Origin: Lanius collurio
Taxonomy: Eukaryota > Chordata > Aves > Passeriformes > Laniidae
Direction of reading: 5' to 3'
Length of the DNA stretch: 64,000 nt
Assembly: GCA_020086605.1 (NCBI GenBank)
Contig: JACBWW010000028.1
Location: 10,007,953 to 10,071,952 of the forward strand
Part shown: piece after piece, positions 61,870 through 64,000 of the stretch
How positions within the stretch are numbered: position 1 is the stretch's first letter
How the letters are laid out: the number at the start of each line of letters is the position of its first letter
Program-made: the position numbers and the translations under genes
The notes under the pieces: generated by a model
The model's input: only the letters and a program-made list of their open reading frames with translations
What the model was told of the DNA's origin: nothing
Database searches by the model: none

Positions 61870-62760
61870 AACATAGAATGACAGAATTATAGAAAGGCTT
61901 GGGTTAGAAGGAACCTTAAAGATCATCTAATTCCAGCTCAACCTTCCAATTGACCAGCTTGCTCAAAGTCCAGACTAACCTGGCCTTGAACACTCCCAGG
62001 GATACAAAAAACCTCTCTGGACAACCTGTTCCAGTCTCTCCCCATCCTCATAGTGAAGTATTTCTTCCTAATATCCAATCTAAACCTGCTCTTTTTCAGT
62101 TTAAAACCATTACCCCTTGTCCTATCACTACAGATCCTTGCCAAAAGTCCCACTGCAGCATTCAGTCCTGCAGGTCCTCTTTAGGCATGGGAAGGCTTGC
62201 TATAAGCTCTCTCCAGTTGTCTTTCTCCAGACTCAACAACCCCAACCCACTCAGCCACAGGAGAGGTACTCAAGCCTTCTGATCATCTTTGTGGCTTTTC
62301 CCTGGGCTCACTGCAGCAGGTCCATGTCCTTCCTGTGCTGGGACCCCAGAGCTGGATGCAGTGTTCCAGGTGGGGCCTCAGCAGGGCAGAGCAGAGGGGC
62401 AGAATGCCCTCCCTCCCCTGCTGGCCACTTTGGATGCAGCCCAGGACACGTTTGGCTCTCTGGGCTGTGGGTGGGTGCTCATGGCTGGGTCATGTCCAGT
62501 CCCTCACCCAGCAGCACCCCCAAGTCCTTCCCACAGGGCCAATTTTGATCCATTCTCTGCCTAGTCTGTGTTTATTGTTGGGACTGTCCCCACCCAGGTG
62601 CACCACCTTGGACTTGGCCTTTTTGAACTTCAGAAGGCTTGCACAAGTTCACACTTCTCAAGCCTATCAAGGCCCCTCTGGGTGTCATCCCTTCCCTCCA
62701 GCACGCTGACTGCACCACACAGTTCAGTGTCATCCATCCACGATAAAATTAGTAAACAGA
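61870..62760 (-). mobile_element. CR1 LINE 3' portion, antisense, about 0.9 kb
   Basis: The left end is CATAGAATGACAGAATTATAG, then GGCTTGGGTTAGAAGGAACC and AAAGATCATCTAATTCCAGCTC, the reverse of a CR1 3' end. It continues through the 3' UTR (GGACAACCTGTTCCAGTCTC; GCTGGATGCAGTGTTCCAGG) to the C-terminal part of ORF2 near 62600-62750. It resembles the copy at 54768 in layout but differs enough in sequence that I take it as a separate insertion, possibly of another subfamily. Confidence 0.9.
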
Positions 62761-64000
62761 CTGACCTGAAGTATTTCTCTAAATTTATCACCTAAAGCTG
62801 GAGCCTACTCCGAACAAGATTATTACCCAGTTCACTGTTTGCTGCACAAGGGGCTATGTGAAATGTACCCCAAGAGAATTTAAAAAGTAGTTTTACTTTA
62901 GATAGGTGGTTTGGGCTAAAACAATAGAGAACAGGAAAATTAAGCAAGGCTGATTTTCAAGCTTATAGTATGGAGATGTGGGACTTATTTTTTTCTGACC
63001 TCTTATAATCTACTCTCCATAACAAGAAAATTAGACAAACTTCTGTGAATAGACAAACAAAAAAGCCCCAGAAATGATTCTAGGAATGATTCTAGGAATC
63101 TACTCCTCCCGTTGACAGTCTTGCCTTCTTCTTCTCTTTCAGAAGTAGTTTTAATTTTCTATTTAAGAATATTTCATTTTTACTTTTTAATTTTCCGTTT
63201 TCTCCTTAGTGCCTCTATCTCCTGCCTACAATTTACCAATTCCACTGGAAAAGCAATTTCACTCTGATAAATCACACCACCTGACTCTTATGCAGCAATT
63301 TTCTTCTGCAGACCTGCAACTGCTGTACAAAAGGCAGAAAGTTTCAGTACTGAGTTTGTGTGAATTACACAAGGGACAAGCACAGTATGTATTTTATGTA
63401 AGCAAGAAATAGAAGGAAAAGGTCATTTTTTCTATCTCCTTTCACACCAGGAATTACTTTCTATAATACCACTTTCATGTAATTTATCTGTAGATGGTTT
63501 CTTTGTGCCGAGAAATAGAAAGTTTGCAGGGGGATCTTTGGACTATATTGTTCATTTAACCCATGTTGTAAACTTACCTTTTGTGGCCTTCCATTTACCT
63601 TTTCCTTAAACTTTTAAAAGTTTTCTATACAATAGTTCTTAGTTACTGGTGCTTATTTATTTGTCAGTGTACAGATAACTCTTCCATTAAAGAAATACAC
63701 GCTTCATGAAGTTCATGTCTGATCAAGTTGCATGACATTTTAGTGTGTGTTTGCAAGTCCTAGTGAGGAGCCAAATGGAGACGTAGTCATGGGCTGGCGA
63801 ACATTGCTGGGGTTTTTTTCTCACCTCTCTTGGGTGTAGATCTAAAAGGCACGTGTAATTTTTTGGATGTTGGGTCTCTGAGCTGTCCCCAGAGGTCGCT
63901 ATTCCCAAGACTCTCCCACTGCTGCTGATACTCTCTGTGATTTTCTAGATCAGCCGTCTCTTCTTTCTAAGTTTGACAGCAGACAGTTTCAGGGAAAGGA
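62761..64000. other. Unannotated sequence to the right edge
   Basis: Apart from the 12-base duplication at 63073, I see nothing recognisable. The last 300 bases are more GC-rich. Confidence 0.45.
63073..63096. repeat. Two exact copies of AATGATTCTAGG
   Basis: A perfect 12-base direct tandem repeat in unannotated sequence. Confidence 0.85.

Noticed and set aside
1..64000. CRISPR arrays, operons, tRNA or rRNA genes, phage
   Set aside because: Searched by eye on both strands; the window is vertebrate nuclear DNA and none is visible.

Overview
The window looks like a gene-poor stretch of bird nuclear DNA, most likely from a songbird. The evidence is several CR1 LINE copies (the dominant avian LINE), with their 3' ends marked by ATTCTGTG-type octamers. 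There are also several families of LTR that I associate with passerine endogenous retroviruses, and I see no mammalian L1 or Alu sequence. The background is AT-rich with many poly-A and poly-T runs. I see no bacterial features, CRISPR array, rRNA or tRNA. Most open frames over 60 codons are chance frames, frames antisense to repeats, or low-complexity tracts.

One gene is convincing. Three exons on the + strand (47041-47146, 53055-53150, 53269-53558) join in frame through consensus GT-AG introns, both in phase 1. They encode a 163-residue secreted protein with a strong signal peptide and eight cysteines in the mature part, ending in a predicted helical half. An AATAAA lies about 290 bases after the stop codon. 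I do not recognise the protein with certainty. The last exon has a weak, gapped resemblance to the C-terminal part of interleukin-7, so a small helical cytokine is the best guess and a lineage-specific secreted protein is the alternative.

Layout: 1-2690 is a long, dead, antisense CR1 with endonuclease and reverse transcriptase remains. 4747-4960 is a CR1 3' fragment. 6286-6520 is an A-rich CAAAA-type simple repeat. 7918-8480 is a minus-strand ERV remnant with leader, lysine-type primer-binding site and partial LTR. 22990-24160 is a sense CR1. 27394-29055 is a cluster of three unrelated LTR pieces. 32618-34235 is a 1.6-kb LTR. 34818-34930 is a CR1 tail. 36333-37369 is a 1-kb LTR. 41249-41591 is a short solo LTR with TATA box and poly-A signal. 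46297-46420 is an LTR end just upstream of the gene. 47041-53871 is the gene, with a possible ancient SINE-like tail in its first intron. 54768-55740 and 61870-62760 are two more antisense CR1 copies. The remaining DNA is AT-rich sequence in which I see no gene.

The repeats are decayed: reading frames are broken and catalytic residues are lost. The LTRs with intact TATA or poly-A signals are the only transposon parts likely to influence transcription, and two of them lie within 6 kb upstream of the secreted-protein gene.
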